Positions 15,612 to 23,900 of a DNA stretch of 64,000 bases are shown piece after piece. The notes below the pieces were generated by a model, which had not been told where the DNA came from, searched no databases, and worked only from the letters and a program-made list of their open reading frames with translations. The position numbers and the translations under genes were made by a program. Each line of letters begins with the position of its first letter. Within the stretch, counting starts at the first letter, position 1. Source of the stretch: DASQPE01 sp035644115 (GTDB lineage Bacteria; Gemmatimonadota; Gemmatimonadetes; Gemmatimonadales; GWC2-71-9); NCBI GenBank assembly GCA_035644115.1, contig DASQPE010000099.1:1-64000 (forward strand), written 5' to 3'.

Positions 15612-15935
15612 ATGGAGCGGATCGGACGAGTCGAAGCCGGGACGGCAATCTGCGCCTTGTGCCACGAAGCCATTCAGCCGGGCGCGGACGCAGTCGTGAC
15701 GCCCGACTTCCTCGCCGACGAGGCCGACCCGTTCTTTCCCTTCTCAGACGCCAGCATGCATCGCGCCTGCTTTGACCTGTGGGACCAGCGGAAGATGTTC
15801 GTGGCTCACTTCAACCACATCGCGCGGTTCTTCCGCGCCGAAGACGGGACCTATCTGCAGATGACCGCCGAGGGCGAGCTGGTCCAGCGTCAGGGCGATG
15901 CGCCGGCACGGGGCGACGGCCCCGCGCTGGCGTGA
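15612..15935 (+). CDS. Small protein with a Cys/His zinc-binding-like motif
   Basis: 107 residues. 'AICALCHEAIQPGADAV' near 12 and 'SMHRACFDLWDQRKMF' near 49 give Cys-x2-Cys-His and His-x2-Cys pairs that could form one zinc site, as in treble-clef or LIM-like modules. The rest is polar with no other domain. Cytoplasmic; no partner evident. Confidence 0.55.
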   Translation: MERIGRVEAGTAICALCHEAIQPGADAVVTPDFLADEADPFFPFSDASMHRACFDLWDQRKMFVAHFNHIARFFRAEDGTYLQMTAEGELVQRQGDAPARGDGPALA

Positions 15936-15942
15936 GCCCGGC

Positions 15943-16347
15943 ATGAGAGGCGTCGGAGGCACGCCGGGAGGCCTCCCCCCTTTTCTCGCCGGGGCCGCCA
16001 TGGTCGTCGCCGGGGGCTACCTGCTGCTCGTCCGGGTTACCGTGACCAGCGGCTACTGGGCCTTCTGGGGCTACAATGCGTTTGGCCTGTCCCTGGTGCC
16101 TCTCCTCGCCGGGATCGGCGTGCTGTTCTTCAACGGCCGGTCGCTGCTCGGCTGGACCCTCACCGCCGCGGGCGCCCTGATCATCCTGGCCGGCATCGTC
16201 GCCAACCTCCACATCTATTTCCAACCGACCTCCCTCTTCGACACCCTCCTCATGCTCGGCCTCCTGGCAGGCGGACTCGGCCTGGTGGCGCGCTCGCTCC
16301 GGCCGCAGGGTCCCGACGTGGCCCGCGACGATTCCTGGACCGCCTGA
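15943..16347 (+). CDS. Four-helix membrane protein, unknown function
   Basis: 134 residues from the ATG at 15943, eight bases after the previous stop; an earlier in-frame ATG at 15898 would overlap that gene. Hydrophobic segments lie at about 13-33, 45-63, 70-91 and 100-119. No charged residue is buried, so it is more likely structural than a transporter. No family recognised. Confidence 0.6.
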   Translation: MRGVGGTPGGLPPFLAGAAMVVAGGYLLLVRVTVTSGYWAFWGYNAFGLSLVPLLAGIGVLFFNGRSLLGWTLTAAGALIILAGIVANLHIYFQPTSLFDTLLMLGLLAGGLGLVARSLRPQGPDVARDDSWTA

Positions 16348-16485
16348 GGACGCGGGTTGAAACGCTCCTCGCGGGGATTGCGTTGTCATCGCGCGAAGTG
16401 AACCATGGAGCAGCCGGCCGGAGCCCACGCTCTGTGATCTGTGCCGCGCCCGCGGACCAACGCTGCACCAGGAGAGCTCGTCCTT

Positions 16486-16944
16486 ATGTCGCCCAAAGTC
16501 AGCCCGATTCCTCCGGGCCGCCCCCAGCTCAACCCCTATCTCATCGTCAAGAGCGCCGCTGACGCTATCGAGTTCTATCGCAAGGCGTTCGGCGCGACCG
16601 AACTGACCCGCTTCGTCGATACCGGCGGCAGGATTGGACACGCCGAGCTCGAGATCGGCGATTCCCGCGTCATGCTGTCGGACGAGTATCCCGAGATGGG
16701 CATCCTGAGCCCCCTCAGTCTGGGCGGCTCGCCGGTTTTCATCCATCTCTACGTAGACAACGTGGACACGGTCGCGCGGCAGGCCATCGCCGGCGGCGCC
16801 ATCGTTGTGCGCCCGGTCGAGAACCAGTTTTACGGTGACCGCGGCGGCAAGCTGCAGGACCCTTTCGGTCACATCTGGTGGATTGCCAGCCGGGTCGAGG
16901 AGGTCTCGCCGGAAGAATCCCAGCGGCGGGCCGCCGCGCTGTGA
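16486..16944 (+). CDS. VOC-superfamily protein (PhnB/YdeI-like glyoxalase family)
   Basis: 152 residues from the ATG at 16486, with GGAG at 16471-16474; a GTG at 16441 is in frame but poorly supported. 'LNPYLIVKSAADAIEFYRKA' is the classical PhnB-like opening; 'IGHAELEIGDSRVMLSDEYP' contains the family His and Glu; and 'GKLQDPFGHIWWIAS' is the closing motif. Small-molecule binding or isomerase activity is likely, substrate unknown. Confidence 0.88.
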   Translation: MSPKVSPIPPGRPQLNPYLIVKSAADAIEFYRKAFGATELTRFVDTGGRIGHAELEIGDSRVMLSDEYPEMGILSPLSLGGSPVFIHLYVDNVDTVARQAIAGGAIVVRPVENQFYGDRGGKLQDPFGHIWWIASRVEEVSPEESQRRAAAL

Positions 16945-16957
16945 GGGAGGTCCCCGC

Positions 16958-17320
16958 ATGCTCGAGGTCATCATCAAGCGCTTCGAACAGCCGGACGAGG
17001 TTCGGGAGATGGAGAAGGGCCGCTTCGAGCTGGTGCAGGTCGGCGGCCTGACCATCGGGCGGGCGACCTACGAACCCGGTTGGCGCTGGTCGGAGCATGT
17101 GGGGCCCCTGGTCGGCGCGGATCGCTGCACCGTCGAGCACGTGGGCCTGGTCCTGGAAGGCACGGTGGCCGTGTCGTTCGACGACCGGGTCATTGCCCTC
17201 CGCGCGGGCGAGCTGTTTCACATCCCTGCCGTGCCGCATGACAGCTGGGTGGTCGGGCGCGAGCCATACGTCTCGCTCCATTTCATGGGCGCGGAGCGCT
17301 ACGCGACCACGACCGCATGA
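16958..17320 (+). CDS. Single-domain cupin
   Basis: 120 residues, ATG with GGGAGG directly upstream. The cupin pattern is visible: 'GWRWSEHVGPLVG' (metal-binding His region), 'EHVGLVLEGTVAV', then 'GELFHIPAVPHDSWVVG' with two His near the second motif. Probably binds a divalent metal. Overlaps the HAD gene by four bases, so both may act together, but the substrate is unknown. Confidence 0.8.
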   Translation: MLEVIIKRFEQPDEVREMEKGRFELVQVGGLTIGRATYEPGWRWSEHVGPLVGADRCTVEHVGLVLEGTVAVSFDDRVIALRAGELFHIPAVPHDSWVVGREPYVSLHFMGAERYATTTA

Positions 17321-17979
17321 GCTGTCTGATCTTCGACCTCGACGGCACCCTGATCGATACGGTGTATGCCCACGTCTTTGCCTGGCAGCAGGCGCTGTCG
17401 GAGGCCGGGCTCGCCATCGACGGCTGGCGGATTCACCGGCGCATCGGGATGAGCGGCGGCCTCTTTACCCGCGCCGTGGCCCGCGAGCTCGGACGGAGCC
17501 TCACCCCGGACGAGGCCGAAGCCCTGCAGCGGCGACATGGCGAGCTGTTCCGGGAGCTGCTGCCGGTGCGCCGCCCGCTGCCCGGGGCCAAGGAGCTGCT
17601 CCAGGATCTGCGCGAGCGCCACATCACCCACGGCATCGCCACGTCGGGCCGTCGCCCCGAGATCGACGCCTCCCTCGCCGCCCTCGGCGTGACCGCCGAC
17701 ACCGTCGTGGTCGATCGGGGGGATGTGTTGCGTGCAAAGCCCGCCCCGGACCTGTTCCTGGAGTGTCAACACCGGCTCGGCGGCGCGCCGGGCGACTGCT
17801 ACGTGGTAGGTGACGCGGTGTGGGATCTCCTCGCCGCGCGCAGAGCCGGCATGCTCAGCGTCGGGCTGCTCAGCGGCGGCTATGGCGAGGACGAGCTGGT
17901 GCGGGCTGGCGCGTTCCGGGTGTACCAGGACCCGGCCGACCTTCGCGCGTCCCTCGACGAATTAGGCGTCCTTCCGTGA
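17317..17979 (+). CDS. HAD-superfamily phosphatase (PGP/beta-phosphoglucomutase-like)
   Basis: 220 residues, overlapping the cupin stop by four bases. HAD motif I 'FDLDGTLIDT' (nucleophile Asp7), motif II 'IATSGRRPEI', motif III Lys in 'RAKPAPDLF', and motif IV 'VVGDAVWDLLAARRAGM' are all present, with a helical cap at 15-90. This is the subfamily of phosphoglycolate phosphatase-like and pyrophosphatase enzymes; the substrate cannot be chosen from sequence. Confidence 0.88.
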   Translation: MSCLIFDLDGTLIDTVYAHVFAWQQALSEAGLAIDGWRIHRRIGMSGGLFTRAVARELGRSLTPDEAEALQRRHGELFRELLPVRRPLPGAKELLQDLRERHITHGIATSGRRPEIDASLAALGVTADTVVVDRGDVLRAKPAPDLFLECQHRLGGAPGDCYVVGDAVWDLLAARRAGMLSVGLLSGGYGEDELVRAGAFRVYQDPADLRASLDELGVLP

Positions 17980-18082
17980 CCAACCGGAGAGCGTCCGACG
18001 CCCACCCTGGACGCGCCAGCCGGCCGGTCCTACGTTCTGAACCGGGGGCCTCACTTTTGATTTCGGCCAGGAGGCGGTTCAC

Positions 18083-18247
18083 ATGCCCGTATACCAATAT
18101 CATTGCCGCAGCTGCGGTCACGATTTCCAGCACAGCGAGCCCATTCGCGAACATGGTCACAGCCGCACCCGGTGTACCAAGTGTAAGAGCACGCAGGTGG
18201 AGCAGGTGCTGAGCCGGTTTTTCGCGAAGACGGCGCGCAAGGCCTGA
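18083..18247 (+). CDS. FmdB-family zinc-ribbon protein
   Basis: 54 residues; AGGAGG at 18069-18074 fixes the ATG. 'MPVYQYHCRSCGHDFQ' and 'RTRCTKCKST' give two Cys-x2-Cys knuckles about 20 residues apart, the FmdB zinc ribbon. These proteins are small, probably cytoplasmic, and named after a putative regulator in Methylophilus; the exact role is not known. Confidence 0.85.
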   Translation: MPVYQYHCRSCGHDFQHSEPIREHGHSRTRCTKCKSTQVEQVLSRFFAKTARKA

Positions 18248-18250
18248 CCT

Positions 18251-18454
18251 ATGCACATGACCCTCACGGATCATGAGACCGACGTCCTGCGGGATCTGCT
18301 GCACGACTACCTGCCCGATCTCAGGCGGGAGGTCGCGCGCACCGATCAGCACGAGATGCGGCACCTGTACGAGGAGCGGCAGGATCTGGTGGAGCGGCTG
18401 ATCGAAAAACTCGAGCCGGCCGCCCCGCAAGACAGCCGACCGGCTACCCGGTAA
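18251..18454 (+). CDS. Small conserved hypothetical protein
   Basis: 67 residues beginning MHMTLTDHETDVLRDLL, all alpha-helical and highly charged; ends in Pro/Ala. Three bases separate it from the FmdB-like gene, so they are likely co-transcribed. Proteins with this 'DHE..VLRDLL' start are seen in many bacteria, but no function is assigned. Confidence 0.6.
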   Translation: MHMTLTDHETDVLRDLLHDYLPDLRREVARTDQHEMRHLYEERQDLVERLIEKLEPAAPQDSRPATR

Positions 18455-18524
18455 CCTCGATCACTGTCACGAGGTTGGCCCGGTTCGCACCTTGGGAACG
18501 AATGGCCCAGCCCAAGGAGGCGTT

Positions 18525-18773
18525 ATGGCCAAGAAGCGCGCGTCCAAGCGCGGCTCGAAGCGGAAATACAGCCCAGCCGCCGGCAAGAGCGTGGCGAGTG
18601 CGGTCCGGCGGCAGAAAAAAGGGACGCTCCGAAGCGGAAGGCGCGGCCGCGCCGGCCGGGTGAAGAGCCGGAAGCAAGCCATCGCGATAGGCCTGTCGGA
18701 AGCCAGGAAGAAGGGGGCCAAGGTCCCGGCCCGGCGCAAAAAGTCGAGCTCCCGAAAGCGCTCGCCGAGCTGA
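18525..18773 (+). CDS. Lys/Arg-rich histone-like protein (DUF6496-like)
   Basis: 82 residues from the ATG at 18525, with AAGGAGG at 18514-18520. About 40% of residues are Lys or Arg, with Ser, Ala and Gly making up most of the rest. The segment 'KSRKQAIAIGLSEARKKGAK' is the recognisable DUF6496 core, which is common next to basic low-complexity tails. Probably nucleic-acid- or nucleoid-associated. Strongly basic composition is unlike its neighbours. Confidence 0.7.
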   Translation: MAKKRASKRGSKRKYSPAAGKSVASAVRRQKKGTLRSGRRGRAGRVKSRKQAIAIGLSEARKKGAKVPARRKKSSSRKRSPS

Positions 18774-18822
18774 CCGTCCGCTCGGAACGCCGGAACGGGG
18801 GCCTCGAACTGCGGGGGGTGAG

Positions 18823-19218
18823 ATGGTCAGCACGTATGGGTTGACTCATATCGCTCTCGCAGTGCGAGACGCCGAGCGGGCGTTCCAGTTTTACCAGCGC
18901 GTGTTCGGCGCCGTCGCCGTGTACCGCCAGCCCGGATTCATTCAAGCGCAGACGCCGGGCAGCCGGGACGTGCTGGTGTTCGAGGAAAAGAGCTCGCTCG
19001 CGTCCGGGACGGGGGGAATCGCGCACTTCGGCTTTCGGCTGATCGACCCCGCCGACATAGGTAGCGCCGTGACGGCCGTGGAGCAGGCCGGCGGCAAGAT
19101 CGTCGATCAGGGCGAGTTCTGCCCCGGCGAGCCGTACTTGTTCTTCACCGATCCCGACGGCTACCAGGTCGAGATCTGGCATGAGTTGGCCACGCCGGTC
19201 GACCCCGCGCCGGCGTGA
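18823..19218 (+). CDS. VOC-superfamily dioxygenase/glyoxalase-like protein
   Basis: 131 residues. 'LTHIALAVRDAERAFQFYQR' supplies the first metal His; 'GIAHFGFRLIDPADIGSAV' the second; and 'YLFFTDPDGYQVEIWHE' the closing Glu, giving the His-His-Glu set of metal-dependent VOC enzymes. The two tandem beta-alpha modules are complete. It has more classical metal ligands than the other two VOC proteins in the window. The stop overlaps the next GTG. Confidence 0.88.
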   Translation: MVSTYGLTHIALAVRDAERAFQFYQRVFGAVAVYRQPGFIQAQTPGSRDVLVFEEKSSLASGTGGIAHFGFRLIDPADIGSAVTAVEQAGGKIVDQGEFCPGEPYLFFTDPDGYQVEIWHELATPVDPAPA

Positions 19219-19745
19219 CCCGTTCACTGGTACCGGCCATGGGCTCGTGGTGTACGGTCCCGCTCGTCTGCCTTGTCGCGCTCGCCGGGCTGAGCGGCGC
19301 CGCGCGCCTCGACGCCCAGACAGTCATCCGCGACAGCGCCCCACCAATCCGAAGCGACAGCGGCGCGCGGGCCCGAACCGACACCGCCGCCAGGGCGGGA
19401 GGCACTGACAGCGCGGCCAAGCCTGCCCCGGCCCCGGCTCCGGCTCCGTCGCCGCCGGCGAGCCCACTCCCCAAGGGCGCGTGCTCCGAGGCCGACGCGG
19501 GCGGCCCCGCGACCGACCTGTTGCTGGTCACATTCCGCTCCCGCTCCGCTCCAGCCGAGCGCGAAGCCGCGCTCAAGACGGTGAAGGGAACGCTGGTCAC
19601 ACCCGACCCCTCTGACGCCGCAGCGTGGTTCGTCCGAGTGCCAAGCGACGGAAACGAGTTCGTCCTCCGCGGCATCGCCGACCGCCTGATTCGCGCACCG
19701 GTCGTGAAGGAAGTCGGGCCGGTGCAATGCCCGGCTCGACCGTGA
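19215..19745 (+). CDS. Secreted protein with Pro/Ala linker, unknown function
   Basis: 176 residues, GTG overlapping the VOC stop by four bases (an ATG at 19239 is the alternative). A signal peptide (cleavage near RLDAQT) is followed by a disordered Ala/Pro-rich linker with an 'APAPAPAP' run, then a compact C-terminal domain 'LLLVTFRSRSAPAEREAALK' to 'LIRAPVVKEVGPVQCP'. The latter has the shape of a small alpha/beta (inhibitor I9-like) domain as in subtilisin propeptides, but this is tentative. The 3' end overlaps the next gene by 19 bases. Confidence 0.55.
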   Translation: MTRSLVPAMGSWCTVPLVCLVALAGLSGAARLDAQTVIRDSAPPIRSDSGARARTDTAARAGGTDSAAKPAPAPAPAPSPPASPLPKGACSEADAGGPATDLLLVTFRSRSAPAEREAALKTVKGTLVTPDPSDAAAWFVRVPSDGNEFVLRGIADRLIRAPVVKEVGPVQCPARP

Positions 19746-20404
19746 CCCGCACGCTCGAGCTCGCGTCCGCCGCCGCCGAGCGTACCACTGCCGCGACCGA
19801 TGCCCTGCTGGCACTTACCGTGTCGGGCGGGCTGATCCAGCTTCGGCGCGCGACACCCGCAAGCTGGCGCCGGACCGTCTGGATGGCGGCGCTCGCGACC
19901 TTCGCGGCGTCGGCCCTGCTCGGCACCGTGGTGCACGGCATCGCCTTCCCACCCCAGGTCAGCGATGCCCTCTGGCAGCCGCTCTATCTCCTGCTCGGCG
20001 TCGCGGTCGCCCTGTTCGCTACCGGTGCGCTGGCCGACTGGCGAGGCGAGCGGGCTGGCCGCGCCAGTCTCCCTGCCCTGATTGCGTTGGCAGGCGGCTT
20101 CTATTTCGCCGCCCGGTTGAGCGGCGGAGACTTCCGCGTGTTCCTCCTGTTCGAGGCGGCCGCGCTACTCTTCGCGCTGTGCGTCTACGGACGGCTCGCC
20201 CGGCTGGAACGACCCGGGGCCGGGACCATGGCCGTGGCGCTCGCGGTGAGCCTGGCGGCTGGAGCAGTTCAGGCGGCCGAGGGGCTCTCGATCCAGGTGA
20301 TCTGGGTTTTCGACCACAACGGCTTGTTCCATCTGGTGCAGCTCGCGGGGGTGGTCCTGCTGGTTCGCGGGCTCATGCTGAGCTTGCAACCGGTCCGCAC
20401 CTGA
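19727..20404 (+). CDS. Seven-helix membrane protein, unknown function
   Basis: 225 residues from the ATG at 19727 within the end of the previous gene. About seven hydrophobic segments, roughly at 22-37, 48-68, 78-98, 107-122, 126-143, 152-170 and 190-214. The final pair is joined by 'WVFDHNGLFHLVQLAG', whose His residues might bind a metal or heme-like group. It resembles DUF6962-type proteins from memory. Role unknown. Confidence 0.55.
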   Translation: MPGSTVTRTLELASAAAERTTAATDALLALTVSGGLIQLRRATPASWRRTVWMAALATFAASALLGTVVHGIAFPPQVSDALWQPLYLLLGVAVALFATGALADWRGERAGRASLPALIALAGGFYFAARLSGGDFRVFLLFEAAALLFALCVYGRLARLERPGAGTMAVALAVSLAAGAVQAAEGLSIQVIWVFDHNGLFHLVQLAGVVLLVRGLMLSLQPVRT

Positions 20405-20444
20405 AGGTTGCAGCGACGGTGGGTCCGGCCGACTCTGGGGCGGA

Positions 20445-20900
20445 ATGACGCCACTCATCCAGGTACCGGCGGACACCGGCGTAAGCGCCGTAGCGCACGT
20501 CATCCAGTTGTCCGTCGCGCCCGTGTTCCTGCTCTCGGGCGTGGGTACGATACTCGTCGTCCTGACCAATCGGCTGGCCCGCATCGTGGATCGCACCCGG
20601 GTTCTCGAGCACGCGGTCGCGGACCCGGCGAACCCGGACTCAACGGTCGAGCAGAACCTCGAGCGGCTGCATCAGCGGGCCCACCTGATCAACTGGGCGC
20701 TGACCCTCGCCACGTTCTGCGCGCTGCTCATCTGCGGAGTCATCGGCGCGCTGTTCGTGGGTGCGTTTCTGCGAGTCAATGTCGCCCGGGTGGTCGCGAT
20801 CGCGTTCGTGATCGCGATGGCGGCGCTGGTCGGCGCGCTGCTCAACTTCCTGCGCGAGATCTTTCTGGCCACCAGCGGGCTCCGCCGGGCGCGCCTGTGA
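20445..20900 (+). CDS. DUF2721 family membrane protein
   Basis: 151 residues. Typical DUF2721 architecture: a first helix with 'VIQLSVAPVFLLSGVGTIL', the conserved 'NRLARIVDRTRVLE' cytoplasmic segment, a charged helix, then two C-terminal helices 'LTLATFCALLICGVIGALF' and 'VIAMAALVGALLNFLREIF'. No function is known for the family. Ends in a four-base overlap with the GNAT gene (GTGA). Confidence 0.85.
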   Translation: MTPLIQVPADTGVSAVAHVIQLSVAPVFLLSGVGTILVVLTNRLARIVDRTRVLEHAVADPANPDSTVEQNLERLHQRAHLINWALTLATFCALLICGVIGALFVGAFLRVNVARVVAIAFVIAMAALVGALLNFLREIFLATSGLRRARL

Positions 20901-21403
20901 TCCGCGCCGGCCGATCGGACGACCTGCCCGCCCTGCTGGCTCTAGCCGGTCGCCTCGCGGAATTTGCCATTCCACCCTGGCGTACCGGAGCGCAGGTGAT
21001 CGAGGCCGAGCGCCGCACGCTTGCCCGCGCCCTGCAGGCCGCCTCTCCTCACGCTCCGGTGTTCGTCGCGGAAGACGGTGCGGGCCTCCCGCTCGGCTTT
21101 ATGTACCTGGAAACGATGGTCGATTATTTCACCGGCCGCCCCCATGCGCACGTCTCGATCCTGGTGGTCGCGGCGGCGGCCGAGGGTCGCGGCGTCGGTC
21201 GAGCGTTGCTGGGGGCCGCGGACGACTGGGCCCGGGAGCGCGGCCATCCATTCGTCACGCTCAACGTCTTCGCCCAGAACGCCCGGGCCCGGGCCGTGTA
21301 CGAACGGCTGGGTTACGGCGCTGAGACGCTGCGCTACGTCAAGCCGCTGGACCCGCGATCGGGTCCTCCACCAGCTGGAACGGATCGATCGGGGGCCTCG
21401 TAG
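20897..21403 (+). CDS. GNAT-family N-acetyltransferase
   Basis: 168 residues from the GTG that overlaps the DUF2721 stop. The acetyl-CoA-binding motif is 'AEGRGVGRALLGAADDWARE' (R-G-x-G-x-G/A type) near 94, followed by 'VTLNVFAQNARARAVYERLG', the usual beta-alpha end. Acetylates an amine of unknown identity in the cytoplasm. Confidence 0.88.
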   Translation: MIRAGRSDDLPALLALAGRLAEFAIPPWRTGAQVIEAERRTLARALQAASPHAPVFVAEDGAGLPLGFMYLETMVDYFTGRPHAHVSILVVAAAAEGRGVGRALLGAADDWARERGHPFVTLNVFAQNARARAVYERLGYGAETLRYVKPLDPRSGPPPAGTDRSGAS

Positions 21404-21408
21404 AGAGC

Positions 21409-21936
21409 ATGATGCCTTTTGCCCTGAAGGACGCGATTCCCGTTCTCCGCCGGACCCCGGGAGCGCTCCGCGCCCTGCTGGCCGACCTGCCGGAATCCTG
21501 GCTGTACGGCGCCGAAGGGCCCGACACCTGGAGCCCCTTCGACGTGCTGGGACATCTAATCGACGGCGAGGAGACCGACTGGATCCCGCGGTCCCGGATC
21601 ATTCTTGCAGGAGGGCCCAACCCGGCGTTCGAGCCGTTCGATCGATTCCGCCACTTCCGGCTCAACCGGGGCAAGCCGTTGATCGACCTGCTCGACCGGT
21701 TCGCTCGGCTCCGCGGGGAGAATGTGGCGACGTTGGAGGGATTCCGGCTCAGCGACGCCGACCTTGCGCGCGAGGGGCTTCACCCCGAGCTCGGCCGGGT
21801 GACGTTGCGCCAGCTGCTCGCGACCTGGGTGGCGCACGACCTGGGGCACGTGGCCCAGGTCGCGCGGGTGATGGCCAAGCAGTATGCGGAAGAGGTGGGA
21901 CCCTGGCGCGCGTACCTGCCGGTACTGACGCGCTGA
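21409..21936 (+). CDS. DinB-family (YfiT-like) metal-dependent protein
   Basis: 175 residues, all-alpha four-helix-bundle pattern. Metal-binding His candidates are in 'VLGHLIDGEETDWIPRSR' near 47 and 'WVAHDLGHVAQVARV' near 145. The DinB fold includes thiol S-transferases (bacillithiol, mycothiol) and YfiT-type hydrolases. No thiol-synthesis gene is nearby, so the substrate is open. Confidence 0.85.
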   Translation: MMPFALKDAIPVLRRTPGALRALLADLPESWLYGAEGPDTWSPFDVLGHLIDGEETDWIPRSRIILAGGPNPAFEPFDRFRHFRLNRGKPLIDLLDRFARLRGENVATLEGFRLSDADLAREGLHPELGRVTLRQLLATWVAHDLGHVAQVARVMAKQYAEEVGPWRAYLPVLTR

Positions 21937-21954
21937 CGGCAGTGCGGTGGGGCG

Positions 21955-22692
21955 CTAGCGCCGGAGCTTTCTCAGGAGCCTGAGCATCTCCAGGTACAAC
22001 CAGACCAGCGTCACGACCAGCCCGAACGCCGCGTACCACTCCATGTAAGCCGGCGCACGCCCCGCGCCCTGCTCGATCAGGTCGAAATCGAGAATCAGGT
22101 TGAACGCGGCGAGCCCGGTGACGAAGAGGCTGAAGCCGATCCCGATCGGTCCGCCCTCGTGGAGAAACGGGATGTAGAGGCCGAACATCGCCATCACCAG
22201 CGCGATCGCATAAAATGCCGCGATGGCAAAGGTGCAGGAGATGACGACGGTCTTGAACCGTTCCGTCGCGCGGATGACGCCGACCCGGTAGGCCACCAGC
22301 ATCACGCCGAGGGTCGCCACCGTGAGCATCACCGCCTGCATCGGCAGGCCGCGATACCGGAGATTGAGCATCGCCGAGAGCGCGCCCAGCAACAGGCCTT
22401 CGAGAGCGGCATAGATCGGCGCGGTGACCGGGGCGTGCTGAGGGCGAAAGACCGTGTAAAGTGCCACACCGAAGCCGCCCACGATCCCGACCAGAAACAG
22501 GGTGCCGAGCTTGTCGGGCTCGGCCAGGCCGGCGCCCGTCTGCAACCAGGCGAACGTAGCGGTGACCGTCAGAATCCCCAGCAACACCAATGTCTTGCCG
22601 ATCGTCCCGCTCACCGTCATCGGGGCTGCGCCGGTCTCGGCCACCGTCGCGAAGTTCGCGCGGGAGAGGACCGGATTCGACGTCGTGGCCAT
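21955..22692 (-). CDS. Bax inhibitor-1/YccA-family membrane protein
   Basis: 245 residues from the ATG at 22692, since the 22 residues read upstream look non-native. Seven hydrophobic segments are visible after a 30-residue polar N-terminus. The segment 'FNLILDFDLIEQGAGR' carries the acidic pair conserved in YetJ/BI-1, where a di-aspartyl sensor controls a pH-dependent calcium leak. This subgroup (YccA type with a 'YMEWYAAFGLVVTLVWLYLE' end) is typical of bacteria. Converges with the DinB gene. Confidence 0.88.
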   Translation of the reverse strand: MATTSNPVLSRANFATVAETGAAPMTVSGTIGKTLVLLGILTVTATFAWLQTGAGLAEPDKLGTLFLVGIVGGFGVALYTVFRPQHAPVTAPIYAALEGLLLGALSAMLNLRYRGLPMQAVMLTVATLGVMLVAYRVGVIRATERFKTVVISCTFAIAAFYAIALVMAMFGLYIPFLHEGGPIGIGFSLFVTGLAAFNLILDFDLIEQGAGRAPAYMEWYAAFGLVVTLVWLYLEMLRLLRKLRR

Positions 22693-22818
22693 CGAGGCTC
22701 CTTGCTGGTCTGGAAGGCGGCGGCCGGGGAAGCTGCAGAAACGATGCCCGCGCGTCAACGGTTGCGCGGGATCGCCGCCGGTGCAAAGCGTTGCAGAGCC
22801 TGGATCGCGGACGGCGAG

Positions 22819-23583
22819 CTAGTCGGCGATGCTGCGTATCGCCACGGCCGGGACGATGATGCCGTCCTCGGCGGCCAGCGCGAGAAGCTCGCGACGGACG
22901 CTTGCGGCGGTGGCGAGCACCCGCGCAGGATACCGCGCGCAGCGCGGCGTCACGGTCCCGCGGACGCAGCCATTATAGCGGCGCAGCGCGACTCGCAGCG
23001 ACGGGCTTCGCACCACGTAGAGGCGCAGGAGCCGCGCGCCGTGGCAGATATTGGTATCGAGCTCCCTGAGCTCCGTATGGGCGCAGCCGTAGCTGCCGGC
23101 GTGGATCGGCATGACCTGCATCAGCCCCACGGCCCCCTGGCTGCTCACCGCGGCGGTATCCAGCGCGCGGTTCTCGATCAGGAGCACTGCCGCGAGCAGG
23201 CTGGGGCTCAGGTTGAGCCGCCGGCTCTCCCGAATCACCGCGATAGCGGCCCGCTCCGCCACCTCCGGCCGTCGGGTCCGCCGCGCCAGCACTGCCGCGA
23301 GCGGCCGGTGGCCCAGGCGAGTCGTGACCGCGCGCTCGAGCAGCGTGCTGTCCGCCCAGCGAATCCGGGGGCGCGGCGCCGGCCGAGGGCGCGGTGTGGC
23401 CTTCACCACCGCGACAGAGGAGTCCGCGGGAGTCGCAGCCTCAGCGGGCGCCGGCCCAAGCCTGGGCTCGACGCCCGGCGAGCGGTCGGCCGCGGGTCCG
23501 CCCGACGAGCAGGCGGATGCGGCGAGCACCAGCACCACGGCATACGGATTGAGCGTCCGGCTGTACCTCAGTCGGTCGGCCAC
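22819..23583 (-). CDS. Lytic transglycosylase-like lipoprotein (SLT domain)
   Basis: 254 residues with a lipobox (ASAC, Cys25), then an Ala/Pro/Arg-rich linker. The catalytic domain shows 'LLIENRALDTAAVSSQGAVG' with the Glu of SLT enzymes and the 'GLMQVMP' motif, then 'RRYNGCVRG' in place of the usual 'A-Y-N-x-G'. It would cleave the MurNAc-GlcNAc bond of peptidoglycan from the periplasm. The first of three SLT-type genes in the window. Confidence 0.78.
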   Translation of the reverse strand: MADRLRYSRTLNPYAVVLVLAASACSSGGPAADRSPGVEPRLGPAPAEAATPADSSVAVVKATPRPRPAPRPRIRWADSTLLERAVTTRLGHRPLAAVLARRTRRPEVAERAAIAVIRESRRLNLSPSLLAAVLLIENRALDTAAVSSQGAVGLMQVMPIHAGSYGCAHTELRELDTNICHGARLLRLYVVRSPSLRVALRRYNGCVRGTVTPRCARYPARVLATAASVRRELLALAAEDGIIVPAVAIRSIAD

Positions 23584-23900
23584 GAGTCCTCCCTGTGCGA
23601 GCGAGTCGCCCTGTTCGAGCGTGCCGCGCAGTATCGGGACCGGCCCGAGGCTGTCTCAAGTGTTCCGAAACTGGTGGTGAGCGAAAACCGGACGAATGCG
23701 CCGGTCCGAGCGAGGTGGGCGTCGCCTGCAAGTCGGGCCCGGGAAAGTGGTCGCGCGCCCCGGCGGGCCCATACTGCAACTCTTGGCGCGGCCGGTGAGC
23801 CGGCCGCATTGTTACATTCCCTCGGCCCCGACCCCACCGGCCGTGCTACGGTCCCGGTGCGGCTTCCGGCCTCCAGTCTCTCTTCTCGCGAGGGTCCCCG
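23584..23900. promoter_or_regulatory. Divergent intergenic region with a perfect 8-bp hairpin
   Basis: 317 bases without a convincing gene between the minus-strand transglycosylase and the plus-strand NTF2-like gene. At 23788-23807 GCGGCCGG-TGAG-CCGGCCGC forms a perfect 8-bp stem with a four-base loop, followed by TTGTTACATT. This may be an operator or an early terminator; promoters for both genes must lie here but no confident -10/-35 pair is visible. Confidence 0.45.

Noticed and set aside
15811..17055. Minus-strand open frame of 414 codons
   Set aside because: Overlaps several confirmed plus-strand genes (zinc-motif protein, membrane protein, VOC, cupin) and shows only composition typical of antisense frames.
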